Origin: Puccinia triticina
Taxonomy: Eukaryota; Basidiomycota; Pucciniomycetes; Pucciniales; Pucciniaceae
Assembly: GCF_026914185.1 (NCBI RefSeq)
Contig: NC_070575.1
Location: forward strand, 2,046,001 to 2,110,000
DNA: 64,000 nt
Reading direction: 5' to 3'
Part shown: in pieces, positions 54,288 to 64,000 of the stretch
How positions within the stretch are numbered: position 1 is the stretch's first letter
Layout: the number at the start of each line of letters is the position of its first letter
Position numbers and translations under genes: made by a program
The notes under the pieces: model-generated
The model's input: only the letters and a program-made list of their open reading frames with translations
Told to the model about the DNA's origin: nothing
The model's database searches: none

Positions 54288-56792
54288 ATGGAACCTCCCC
54301 GTAATGATCTCGGTCAGGCGGAGTCCTCAGAAGAATTGTCCAACTCATCTGATGGTACCCCTCCCCCTAGTAAGAACTAGTCCATCCAATCTCATCCTAG
54401 TCCTTGAGCTCAAGCTGACACAGCATTGACAAAGCCCAACAGGAACTGGACCAGAACTTCCCGCGAAGGCCATTGCCTGCCCCATCTTTTGCACAGTTTG
54501 CACTGCAGAACTCGTCAAAATCGTCGTCAGTGACTCCGGCCTCGTTGCGACCTACAGATGCAATCCTTCCTACTGAGATACAGGAGATTAGTGCAGAAGA
54601 GTTTGGCCGATCCATCGCAGCAGCCACCCGCTCAGCAGAAGAAATTCTTGCTCTCAAGCTCCCTCGTAGTTGCAAAAGGAACGCCGAAAAGCTAGCCCTG
54701 TCTATCACTGCCTGCAAACGAAGTAAGCCTGTTCCGTGAACCAACCATCCCACCCCAAAACCTGTCCAGGCAAAACTGACACCCTGGCTGGCCCGAGCAG
54801 AGTGGGAAGCAGATGGGGCCCTCCCTGATGAGGAAGACATCAAAATCACAGAGTTCGCCACTATCAGCTCTTCCGCATCAAAGAACCCGGGACCCTTCAA
54901 GCCCCGCACTCGCAAACGTGCAAGGAAACCCTCAGGCCCCAAGCCCGTCGATCTCCTCAACAAGCCCTCATTGAACACAAAGATCGGTGAGGAAGGGAGT
55001 CAACCCCCTGCCCCAAGTTCCACCCCTGGCGGCACGGCAACTCGCTCGACGACCGCCCTGTCCCGTAATACTCTTGACGCGCAAAAGGAGCCCCAGGCAG
55101 GCGCAGACACGACCCGACAATTTGAAAGCTGGAGTTCACCACCCCCTGATGCGTCACCCGCCAACTGTGGCAAGTCCGGTCCTTCCAACCCTGCAGCACC
55201 TACAGACCAGATGCCCACAGACCCTTCTCTGCCACCACCAGCCAACTCCCATTGTTCCAATCTGGATATGGATACCGCCGATGGACAGGATCAATCAGGT
55301 GGACCCAATCAAACACCTCTCTTCAATCCCGAGACTCCAGACCGCAGCGCTCCTACCTCAGCTCTTGGTCAAACAACATCCGGCATGGCTCACCTCAACT
55401 CCTCGGACACACTGCGGCCTAGCCCATCCCCAAGCCCTGCTGTGCTGACAATTATCAAATCCGACGTCATTCGTAGGCAGGTGATCAGCATCCATCAACA
55501 TGTAGATGGCACCAAACCGAACTGGTCAAAATACCAGACCACCTGGACGTCCCTGACATCCTTGGTCAACACTGTGCAAGGGCAGCCAAAAATCCACCTC
55601 CAGGCCCTCCTACATTCAATTTCCATTGAACGTCTTGCTTGTACGCCTCTTGGATGCAGACTATCACATTGCTAGGTCAGACACCCTTTCTATCATCTAT
55701 TTCAGTCACTCCAATGATGCAAAAGAACTGAGACATAGTCTGTTCGCTGTCAGCCGACCAATTTTTATTGCACTCAGACCACGAGCAATGGTATTGCCCA
55801 GATCTGCTTGATTTCAAGCTACTCACCAGCTTTGCGAACAAGGACAACAAGCTAAGACCCGGAACGTTCATCCCCACCGGCACCAAGACCCAACATCCCG
55901 AGTCTACCATGGTTTGGTTCTTGTTTAGGTTACTGCACCCCCCTCACAATGTCCACACCAAGTGGGCCAGGCTCATCGCAGCATCTGTAGAGCTGATGGC
56001 TGACAACATTCTCAAGCCAGCTCAAGTCAATTTGGCTTGCAGACCAATCGCATCACTCAAGCTGTTGAAGCTCTCTCTTATCTTGAGGCCGTCAAAAATT
56101 CAACATCCAGCTTTGACCCTCTGCCACAAGGTAATGACTCGTCCTCCCAAGCCCCCAAGTGTTTCCACTCTGTGGATGTTCTACACGAATTCCGCAAGAT
56201 TGTTCTGGATGTCTTGATGGGGTACATCATTCTCCAAACACACCATCTCAGCGACGCTCCTGTGACTGAAGCAAAGAAGAAGGCAAAAACCCGTGCCAGT
56301 CAAACCAGGTCAACCAACTCAACACAATCCGTTTGCCAGGTCGAGAAACATCCTTCAGAGTTGGCCCACACTTCCAAAGATGCTTCTCAAAACCTCCAAC
56401 GATACCAACGCAAGCAGAACTTCCAGCCTCTTGTCTACTTCGTCCTTGCTGGAGTTCGCGGCCTGTTCATCACTTCAAGGGACCATTTGACGGCTGGAGT
56501 TTCTGGATGCATGTCGATGATCCAAGAAATGGCTATTATCACGGAGAACTCCAAGATTCCACATCCTCCCGACGAGCCAATTTGGAAGAGCCTCTCCGCA
56601 TACTTTGTGCGGATCTTCAGCCCTGTCTTTCAGTCATCCGGACAGATCTGCTCCCTTTCCAGTGTGCAAGTGCCAACCAGGATGGAGCTTGCCCACGCCA
56701 TCACAAATGACTTTCTTAACCAGTGGAGGACCTTTAACCCTACCTCTTCTTTTCTCCTCCCGCACTCATCAGGAGAAATTGAGGAGTCCTGA
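54288..56792 (+). pseudogene. Unknown multi-exon gene, broken
   Basis: Not recognised. Exon 1 is 54288-54369 from an ATG. The intron is 54370-54434 (65 bp, GTAAGA..AAAG). Exon 2 then runs in one frame to about 55675, interrupted by a TGA at 54737-54739. It encodes a long P/S/T-rich, probably disordered region with a basic cluster (RTRKRARKPS). Downstream frames at 55768-56040 and 56037-56792 continue coding-like sequence (ELMADNILKP, then ALSYLEAV and VLHEFRKIVLDVLMGYI), with a frame change near 56030 that is a frameshift or small intron. The stop is at 56790-56792. Compositional layout suggests a disordered N-terminal half and a folded C-terminal half. The nonsense codon suggests a pseudogene. 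Confidence 0.5.
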
Positions 56793-58093
56793 AGGTCCAG
56801 TGTTTCCTAAATTATGTTTGATTGTGATTGATTACAAATGTTTGTATGCTTGGAAGAGATAGTTTGTAGCTAGCTTTGCTGCACTTTCCCCTCCACCACT
56901 GCTCTCAATTGTATATGAACAATATTGCTCAACTAGTAACTTCTAAATTGTGATTACCCCGTGCACAACTGGTCAGAGGAATGAAGCCATTGTGCGCGGT
57001 TGCTGTGGGTCAATATGTCTGAGGCAGACTAGCTGCACCAGTAACTGTGTTCTCAGTGTTACACGGATGTTGTGTAAGCGTCACCCAGAATGTACAGTGG
57101 TCACATGGTACAGCCTATGGCTTCCCAAGACCACTTGCGAGTTGCGACCACTTGGACAACTCATCCACCAAACTGGCAACTCTGCACACAAAAATGGCAG
57201 CTTGTTGTAGGCACTGCAAAGCATATGCCGCATGATTACAACATTGCAGAAGCTGGGAACATGAAAATCTTGGGGCTGAGAATGCCTAAAAATTCTTCTG
57301 CTGAACTCTCTTTCGCGGCTTCTGTCTGATGTTTGCAGGTGCCTTCCAATCCTTTTCTCGGAGATCAAAGCGGGTTTTTGGAGTGTGTCTCAGGTCGTAT
57401 GTTGTCTTCTCAAATCGCGGGAGCTTGGAAGCATGCTGAACCTGCGGGATACTTATTCAGTGAGAAACCTCATACAGAACATCACTAGGAACAAACTACT
57501 GACACCCAACAAAAGCAATTCGCCGCCAGAACGTGGCACTTGTGCTGCCACGCCTCCAAACCTAACGCAATCCCCCCGTGTAAGCGTCTGAAAACACTTG
57601 TGCGCTTGTCCATGAGTTGCCGAAAGCCTTATGCGACCAAGCTTAGACTACATCATGCAACCTCAGCACTCTAAATAAACACTTCAACACACACGACGGT
57701 GTGAGAACTCCTTTGGGACTGGTGGCAGTTCTGCGAGGGGGAGATAACAAATATGATATTTGCAGTTAAGCAATATTTATGTCACGGGTGGTTTGAAGGA
57801 CCTGCCCCTCTATTGTACTACACAAGGATTCTGACAACAAAATTTATTTATTATTGTGGCAAAACCTTGATAGAGATCACTATGTGTATTAGTCTCTATC
57901 AGACTTAGATCAAACAATGTAGATGATGTGCAATGACACAAGCTATTTAAGAACCTGATTATGATCACAGGTGTTGGGTGAGTGGATGTTTGAGATCACA
58001 CTGTTAAATGAATGAGTGACTGGTTGGTTGGTGGTTGCTATTCACATGCTGAATTCAAATGAGGGGGGAGGAAGGGCTCCTTATATAGTAAAA
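56793..58093. other. Intergenic, no supported gene
   Basis: Short frames only; none has a recognised domain or convincing splice sites. Confidence 0.45.
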
Positions 58094-58215
58094 TGTGAGG
58101 GATTTTTGCTGGTGGAGAAGTCAGTTGAGGGATTTATGCTTGTGTGACTTCTCCTGTGAGGGATTTTTGCTGCATGGAAGCTTCCGTTGAGGGATTTTAG
58201 CTAGTGAGCCTTCTG
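58094..58215. repeat. 30-32-bp tandem repeat (x4)
   Basis: GTGAGGGATTTTTGCT-type units begin near 58095, 58125, 58155 and 58187, each followed by a variable GAAG/CTTC-containing segment. TTATATAG lies just upstream (58081-58088), so this could be an LTR or promoter region, but no partner LTR was seen. Confidence 0.7.
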
Positions 58216-58520
58216 ATAAACGTGTGATCCAACATGTGACTGATGATGTCATGCAACCATACAGGGGAACATGTGTGCACCTGTAGAAACTACACCCTAA
58301 CTATGTACTTGTACCTGATTCTATACTATGTACTACCAAATATAATTCTATAGTATTTGATTATGTTCTGTCACAAACCATTTAACCAAAATAACTTTTG
58401 ACTGAGTGGAGCTATCCTAGTGGTTCAAGTGAGTGACTAGGGGTTAAATGACCTTCAGAATCTAATTATGCAATAATAAATCTATAAATATATCTCCTTC
58501 TCATGTATTCAACCATAACT

Positions 58521-59015
58521 TTATGTAATTTGATACTTGAAACAGATTTGGCACACCACAACGGTGAGTTGTAGCAGGAAGAGACTGACTAAGTTCATAT
58601 CTTGATCCACAACTTCAATCCACCCCACGCAACCAACAAAAGGGTTCATGTGTACCTTCACAACATAGACTGAACCAAAGGCGTGAGTGTCCTCAAATTC
58701 CTGAGCAAGGGGAAAGTGGCCTCGATGAACCTGCCAAGATGTGCGCTCGACAAGAATGACCGGGAGACTTGGAGTTGGGTAAACAACAAGTTGGCCGGAG
58801 AAGAAGACTTGGGTGCAGAAGTTGTATAGGATTGCTGGAACCGCTGATCCCAAAGATTTTAAAACTACTTTGTACTCTTGGTAGGCTGACAATGGAGTTT
58901 CTGGAGTGATTTGAAAGGACTTGATGCAAGTGATGATATGAATTGCATCTCCTACTTGGCGGATGTTGGTCGGATTTGTATTAGAAAGGTGAATGTTACC
59001 AGCCACCTCAATCAT
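58521..59015 (-). CDS. Possible exon of an unknown gene
   Basis: A minus-strand frame from an ATG at 59015 encodes about 164 residues, including TSWQVHRGHFPLAQEFEDT and VYVVKVHMNPFVGC, which look like folded protein. Its end is rich in V/L and may be read-through into an intron. No domain was recognised and no neighbouring exon was assigned. Confidence 0.3.
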   Translation of the reverse strand: MIEVAGNIHLSNTNPTNIRQVGDAIHIITCIKSFQITPETPLSAYQEYKVVLKSLGSAVPAILYNFCTQVFFSGQLVVYPTPSLPVILVERTSWQVHRGHFPLAQEFEDTHAFGSVYVVKVHMNPFVGCVGWIEVVDQDMNLVSLFLLQLTVVVCQICFKYQIT

Positions 59016-59524
59016 TTTTGGGAGGGGTGTAGATGGCAGTGGAGCCAACTTCAGGCTCTATCTCTCAAAAAGTCCAGCTTAAACGGAAGTAGGATGTGTG
59101 CCGCAATGGTTCCTCCGCAAGACAACATAGCCAGCCCCATGATGGCGGCTATCCATGCCAGTCGTCCCTTTGATAACCCAACACAGGGACATTGCCCCTC
59201 ACAAAAGGCACCTTTGCGCGCCGTTTTCTACGTAATTCAGAACCATGTTTGACTTCATTGCATGCAGTTACATTGCTGCGGCAGTCCGGTAGTCTCCACT
59301 AGCCTTTCACTCAAGGTTTATTTACTACCCCTCAAAGCCTTGCCCACACAGACTTTGCTAGCATTATTTACCTGGCTTTGTGCAATAATAAACTGCTGTG
59401 CATGCACACTGTCCCCTTCCCTTTGATGATTCAGCAAACAATACATGGCTGAACCAGCGTCACAACTCGGTTCAGCGGGCATGTGTCGTTGGGCCCAAGA
59501 ATTACCGATCTGGTTGGACGAGTA

Positions 59525-59562
59525 TGTCCACCTTAACGTATGGCCGTTCATTAGGGTGGACA
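59525..59562. repeat. 38-bp palindrome, copy 6
   Basis: TGTCCACCTTAACGTATGG then CCGTTCATTAGGGTGGACA. Same length, ends and central GGCC as the others. Confidence 0.87.
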
Positions 59563-60218
59563 TCCCTCAATGTGCCTTGATTTGCGTCAATCTTGTGTCT
59601 GGCTTGTTATGTAACACATGTTCCACTCAAACCTCAACAGAACCTCCGAGGCAACAGTATGAGCCAAACTTCATGCGGGCCATCCGCTGTCTTTCAACTC
59701 AAGTGAGCTCATAACAGCTTGTTTGTAGACAGTCGTTTTGTGATTCACTCAGTTATACCAAGCTGAGCATGCCCAACTTCCTTCCCGTGAGGAAAACTTG
59801 TCATGAAACAGACTATGATGTAAACTCAATTTAACCTGGTCAAAAGGGAAATCTAAACTGAAACAAAGTCCAGGCTGACCACCTACAGCTGCTAACGGCA
59901 TAGATTGACTCTGCTTTTTGGCATGTACAAATTTTTGCAACCCGGATTTTTGTGAAAATCTTGTATGGCCAACCGCGGGACTGGAATGTTCCTGTGTAAT
60001 TGTATTCAGGGTGTGGATACTCAGTTTTCCCTCCAATCCAGCCGGTTTAGGATTTGTATCAACAACAAACATTGCCTTTATTTCTCGAGAACAAGGTGCT
60101 CGGTCAACCTATTCTAATCAGCAGAGTTAAAGCTCAGCGGAATCAAATGCTTGGATGCCAATGTTAACCAAGGCGAGCTCTGAGAACTTCAGGGTGCCAC
60201 TAGGACCTTCACAGCTCA
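59563..60218. other. Intergenic, no supported gene
   Basis: No gene was recognised up to the target duplication of the next element. Confidence 0.45.
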
Positions 60219-61143
60219 GAGCATCTCTAACGGAGACGCAACTGGGCGTTCGGGGGCGAACTTTGGCCGCCCAGGTTCCTGTTTTGCGCGCTAACGGACC
60301 CGCGGAACGACCCTGGGAACATCGCCGGGGGAAGTCCAACCCGCGATCACCTGCTGACTTCTGCGGGTTGCCTCCCGGCCGCAATTGACCACACACACCT
60401 GCATCTGCTCGTCTTCATACCTCGCAAAGACGGACGACACAGTATAAACACTTGCAGCTCACCAAGGAAGAAAAAAAAACTTCAGCAATTGAATCAACAA
60501 GCCTTGTCTTGATACCGGTGTCTTTTCCGGTCATTGAGAGGAGTAAACACTCCCCTGGATGACCGGTTCTCTCTAATCATTGAGAGGAGTAAACAAGTAA
60601 TCACTCCCCTCATTGACCGGTTCTCTATGATGATCGAGGGGAGTGTTTACTCCCCTCGGTGACCGGTTCTCTCCGGAGAGGAGTAAACACTCCCCTCGAT
60701 GACTGGTTCTCTCCGGAGAGGAGTAAACACTCCCTTCGATGACTGGGTCCGTTCCGGTCATTGAGAGGAGTAAACACTCTCCTTGATGACTGGGTCCGTT
60801 CCGGTCATCGAGAGGAGTAAACACTCCCCTTGATGACCGGGTCCGTTCTGGTCATCAAGAGCAGTGTTTCCTCCACTTGATGACCGGGTTTGCTCCGGTC
60901 ATCGAGATACATGCGTCCCGACGACCAGAACGTGACCAGAATGTTCCAGTCATCGATATTTGTGCATCCCAATGACCGGAATCAAGCTTGCAGAGGGTGG
61001 TGGGTGGCACTGGGAGTGAGCTTTCAGTCAGATTGCGGGTTGAACTGCCAGTCTATAATTGGAGCTGAGCCGCGACTGCTGTGAAATGTGTCTGCGGGCC
61101 GGGGAACACAGGCCAACTGCCCCCTGGACCGTTGGAGATGCTC
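60219..61143. mobile_element. PIF/Harbinger-like non-autonomous element
   Basis: GAGCATCTCTAACGGA at the left end is mirrored by CCGTTGGAGATGCTC at the right end. TCA flanks both sides (60216-60218, 61144-61146), a 3-bp target duplication of the TNA type expected for PIF/Harbinger. The 925-bp interior has a GC-rich left part and a minisatellite, and no transposase. Confidence 0.75.
60525..60975. repeat. Minisatellite, ~40-47-bp units (x~9)
   Basis: Degenerate units combine TGACCGGTTCTCTCC or TGACTGGGTCCGTTCCGG with GAGGAGTAAACACTCCCCT. GAGTAAACACTC and CCGGTCAT-type segments are themselves small palindromes. The frame on the minus strand is a by-product of the repeat. Confidence 0.85.
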
Positions 61144-61146
61144 TCA

Positions 61147-63087
61147 GTGTGAGCTTATGAGCATCATACAAACCAATTCCGTGTCTGATGGTGCTGTCAA
61201 CAAAGTCCAAACTGCAGTCAACCACAATATTGGAACTTGCTGCCCACAGACAATGTGAATCCTTTGATCAGTAATGCTAACAACCACAACTTTGACAACA
61301 CATTAAATCTGTATGAATATGTTGCCTTCTTCCTCCGTCTGCTTACTTGTCTCCTTTCTTAATTATTGCTAGAATTAACTTGTACATAGCAACTGACAAG
61401 TTCAAGATCATTGCTGATCCAGTTTTTATGGTCTTATGACCATCCCATAAGCCACACACAATTGCAAGTACATACTATGGCCTCCAGACACAACTCGGCA
61501 GGGAATGTCTGTATCTTGAAGCCAAAATGAAAGAAGGGATGCTCAGAATTTTCAGCCCTTTGAAGTATGGATTGTACTAGGTCTGAAACATCGGAAAATG
61601 TGGTCTTCTTGTAGTTTAGGCCCATAGGGCCGGGGATTCTAAGGCCCAGGTGCCAAATGTACGCTTTGTGGGCAGGGCACAGTCATTCCATGCCGTTCAC
61701 AACTGTAGCTGATGGTACGAGGAGAGGGAGGTTTCTTCATGCCAGATGGTGCCAGCAAATCAATGTGTTCCTTTCTCACTTCCCTGCAAGAGACTACATA
61801 GTAGAAACAAGAAATTCCCCCCTTGATCCACATTTATAATTTGGACAGCAATATCAGGTGCCTGTGAGTGTCATGATGCTGCTTCCCCATAAGACTGTCA
61901 GAGTTCAGGTGCAACATCCTTTGCCCAGTTTGCCTTCATCTGGGACAGTGTTTGTTGTGCCAATGGAGAAATCGGCGTCTGTCATCCATCCACGCAACCA
62001 GGAGTAAATCATGGCAGAATTCCAGCTACAACAACAGAAAAATATAAAACTCTTGCTTTTCCAAAGGCAATGCGTGAAAAATGCTCAACAAAGAGCACAA
62101 AACAAACCGCAGAAGGAGATCCAAGGTGCCCTTTGGGTCAGTCATGTCAGGTGTTGGGATTTGGTAGTGCCAAGAAACAGCCAGTGTCCTCTGGTCTGAT
62201 GTATGAAATTCTTCCACAGAGTGCTGTAGTAAACATCTGGAGGACTGACACTCTCAATGTGGCTGAAAGTGCAGAAAGCATTTTTTCAGCTACCATGATG
62301 CAATCCAGGCCCCCAGAAGACCAACCTCCCCCCCCCCCCCCCCCCAGAAAAGTGGTAGAGACAAGCCAGACAAGTGGCACTGGGGTGTTCATGGTTTATT
62401 CGCAAACCCGCCTCTCAGGAGAGAATCAATATGGCAGAAATTAGGGTGTTTCACCCAACAGGAAAAAATCCATAGCGTTTCCAGGTCTGCTTGACCATCT
62501 GCTATGACACCCTTTGCAACTAAAGCTTGAGCATGGCTTATCACCAAGCATGTGGGGTGGACTCTTCAAGGCCTAATATGATGAACTTTCACCAAGAGCA
62601 TGTTGTGAGAAGACAGTGTGTAAATGAAGACCAGGTTCGCTAAATTTCTGGTGGCACCCATGTATAGCTCAAATTACTTGCCACTGGGAACTTCAACCTC
62701 AGCTGAAAGAAATAAATCCAGAACACTGTCACAAGTCTCATAGAATCCCCAAGTTATTATTAGGTTGGGCGACTTCTGGAATACACATTGGTGTTTCTAA
62801 CTGCCAATCAGTACCAGAGGATTGTGGCACTGTATTATTTAGTTGACATGAGGAACATGATCACAAAGATGTCCATCCCAAAGACTGAAACCCTGTGTCA
62901 CTTTGACATTTGCAGCTTCCTGAGCTGCACTAGTGTGCCAGGGTGATACAGCTATGTCATACTCCAGCATAAGATTGGGCAGGCAGCAAGTCAGAATTGG
63001 CTTGCAGCCAACACAGCATCAACATTGACACATCCATGAGTTGGAAATGCTGCCACAGCTGACATTGCACAGAGTTGCAGAAGAAAG
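61147..63087. other. Intergenic; 18-C tract
   Basis: No gene was recognised. A run of 18 C lies at 62328-62345, a likely length-variable site. Confidence 0.5.
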
Positions 63088-63090
63088 TCA

Positions 63091-63477
63091 CGGTTTGGCA
63101 CTCTCTAGAGAGTGCCACACTTTCTCCCCTGGTGATTTAGGCTGACCCATAAAAAATAGAAAATTGAACATAAAGCCTCCAAATTTTTTTGTATGCAACC
63201 TACAGTGCTGGTCTCTTCAACTTTGAAATCAGATTCAACTGGTTCAGCCATCTTCAGCACCATAATACCATTATATCACTTTTGACCAATATGAAGTGAT
63301 ATAATGGTATTATGGTGCTGAAGATGGCTGGATAAGTTGATTCTGGGTTCACAGTTGAAGAGACCAGCACTGTACGTTGCCTACAAAAAAAATTTGGAGG
63401 CTTTATGTCGAATTTTGTATTTTTTATTGAATTGATCAGCGATTATATCACCTATAATTATAGCAGTGCCAAACGGG
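63091..63477. repeat. Foldback element with TTTGGCACT ends
   Basis: CGGTTTGGCACT at the left is mirrored by AGTGCCAAACGG at about 63465-63476. The core 63150-63425 is a strong inverted repeat centred near 63287 (arms about 135 bp, with GTGATATAATGGTATTATGG and its mirror). The left arm additionally contains the 22-bp palindrome 63096-63117 and about 40 bp shared with 11137-11172. Confidence 0.8.
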
Positions 63478-64000
63478 GCCTAAATCATCCAACTCCCTTC
63501 TTGGGGGGAGGGTTGAGTGAAACTATAAAGTGCCCTTGCACCTTTTTTTTTTACCTTCAAGGGTAGGCGGCTCAGTGACATCATGTTCAGTTTTCTTAGC
63601 TAATCTGAGCTTTGTATGTTGACTTCATTCAATTGTCAGTGAGTGCATGAGTTTATGGTCTCTCAGGTTTCCAGTGCATTCCTTGATCATTTTTGCCTTG
63701 GAAGCACCTGGGACAAGTAATAATGTAGTGCTGAGGGAATAGTCCATTTAGCAGATACTGCCATTTATTTCTAGTACTCCTGTTGAGGATAGAATTAAAC
63801 TTACACCTTCTTTTGCTGTGCCGTTGTCACGGTTTCCATGCATTAGGTGCAAGCCTCCTGTAGGCAACGGTGGTCCGCTACGCTACATTTAGTCTGTAGT
63901 TCAGCGCAGCGCAGCGGATCTAAACTACAAATGACAGGGTTTTCTGTTAGTGGACAGTGATTGCCCGCTATTGCTAACAGGCACCCCTTGAAACTACAGG
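63478..64000. other. Window end, no supported gene
   Basis: No gene was recognised. Near 63880-63925 there are CCGCTACGCTACA and GCGCAGCGCAGCGG motifs like those at the centre of the 1-1140 array. Confidence 0.4.

Noticed and set aside
60525..60975. Regular repeats suggesting a CRISPR array
   Set aside because: Units are degenerate tandem copies without unique spacers, in a eukaryotic transposon.

Overview
The window looks like repeat-rich nuclear DNA of a basidiomycete, most likely a rust fungus (Pucciniales). The evidence is a proteasome gene split by five short GT-AG introns (70-156 bp), Ty1/copia and Ty3/gypsy families of fungal type, a Tnp2-like transposase relative of the kind common in Basidiomycota, and C-to-T decay concentrated in TCG context, a pattern reported for Pucciniomycotina. 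Species cannot be fixed from the sequence alone.

Layout. 1-1.4 kb is a palindromic repeat array. 2.65-5.63 kb is the only clearly intact host block: two genes in tandem on the minus strand, a 349-aa unknown protein and PRE8 (proteasome alpha-2). 5.8-11.8 kb holds a dead copia fragment, a TIR-bounded satellite block with two tRNA-like units, a small ORF and a 0.7-kb foldback. 11.8-20.2 kb is a Ty3/gypsy element on the minus strand with identical 1,040-bp LTRs but a broken pol. 21.3-28.8 kb is a decayed SNF2 helicase gene split by a copia element. 29-43.8 kb carries two members of an unknown family sharing a PRxLPxNCY motif, with a broken Tnp2-like gene between them; the second family member is split by another copia element. 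43.9-44.2 kb is a near-perfect foldback MITE. 45.1-53.4 kb is a second gypsy element. 54.3-56.8 kb is a broken gene of unknown function. The rest is intergenic, with a Harbinger-like element around a minisatellite (60.2-61.1 kb) and another foldback (63.1-63.5 kb).

Signals that ordinary annotation misses: (1) a 38-bp palindrome of constant length at six dispersed sites; (2) a 70-82-nt module beginning GTAAGT and ending GTGAG, present four times at equivalent positions in both gypsy elements, with the pol stop codon inside its first bases; (3) primer sites that match tRNA anticodon arms, extended in the gypsy elements to the whole 3' half of a tRNA-Tyr; (4) TCG-biased differences between LTR pairs; (5) a gypsy copy already dead yet freshly inserted, which implies mobilisation in trans. 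All comparisons were made by eye within the window; no database search was run.
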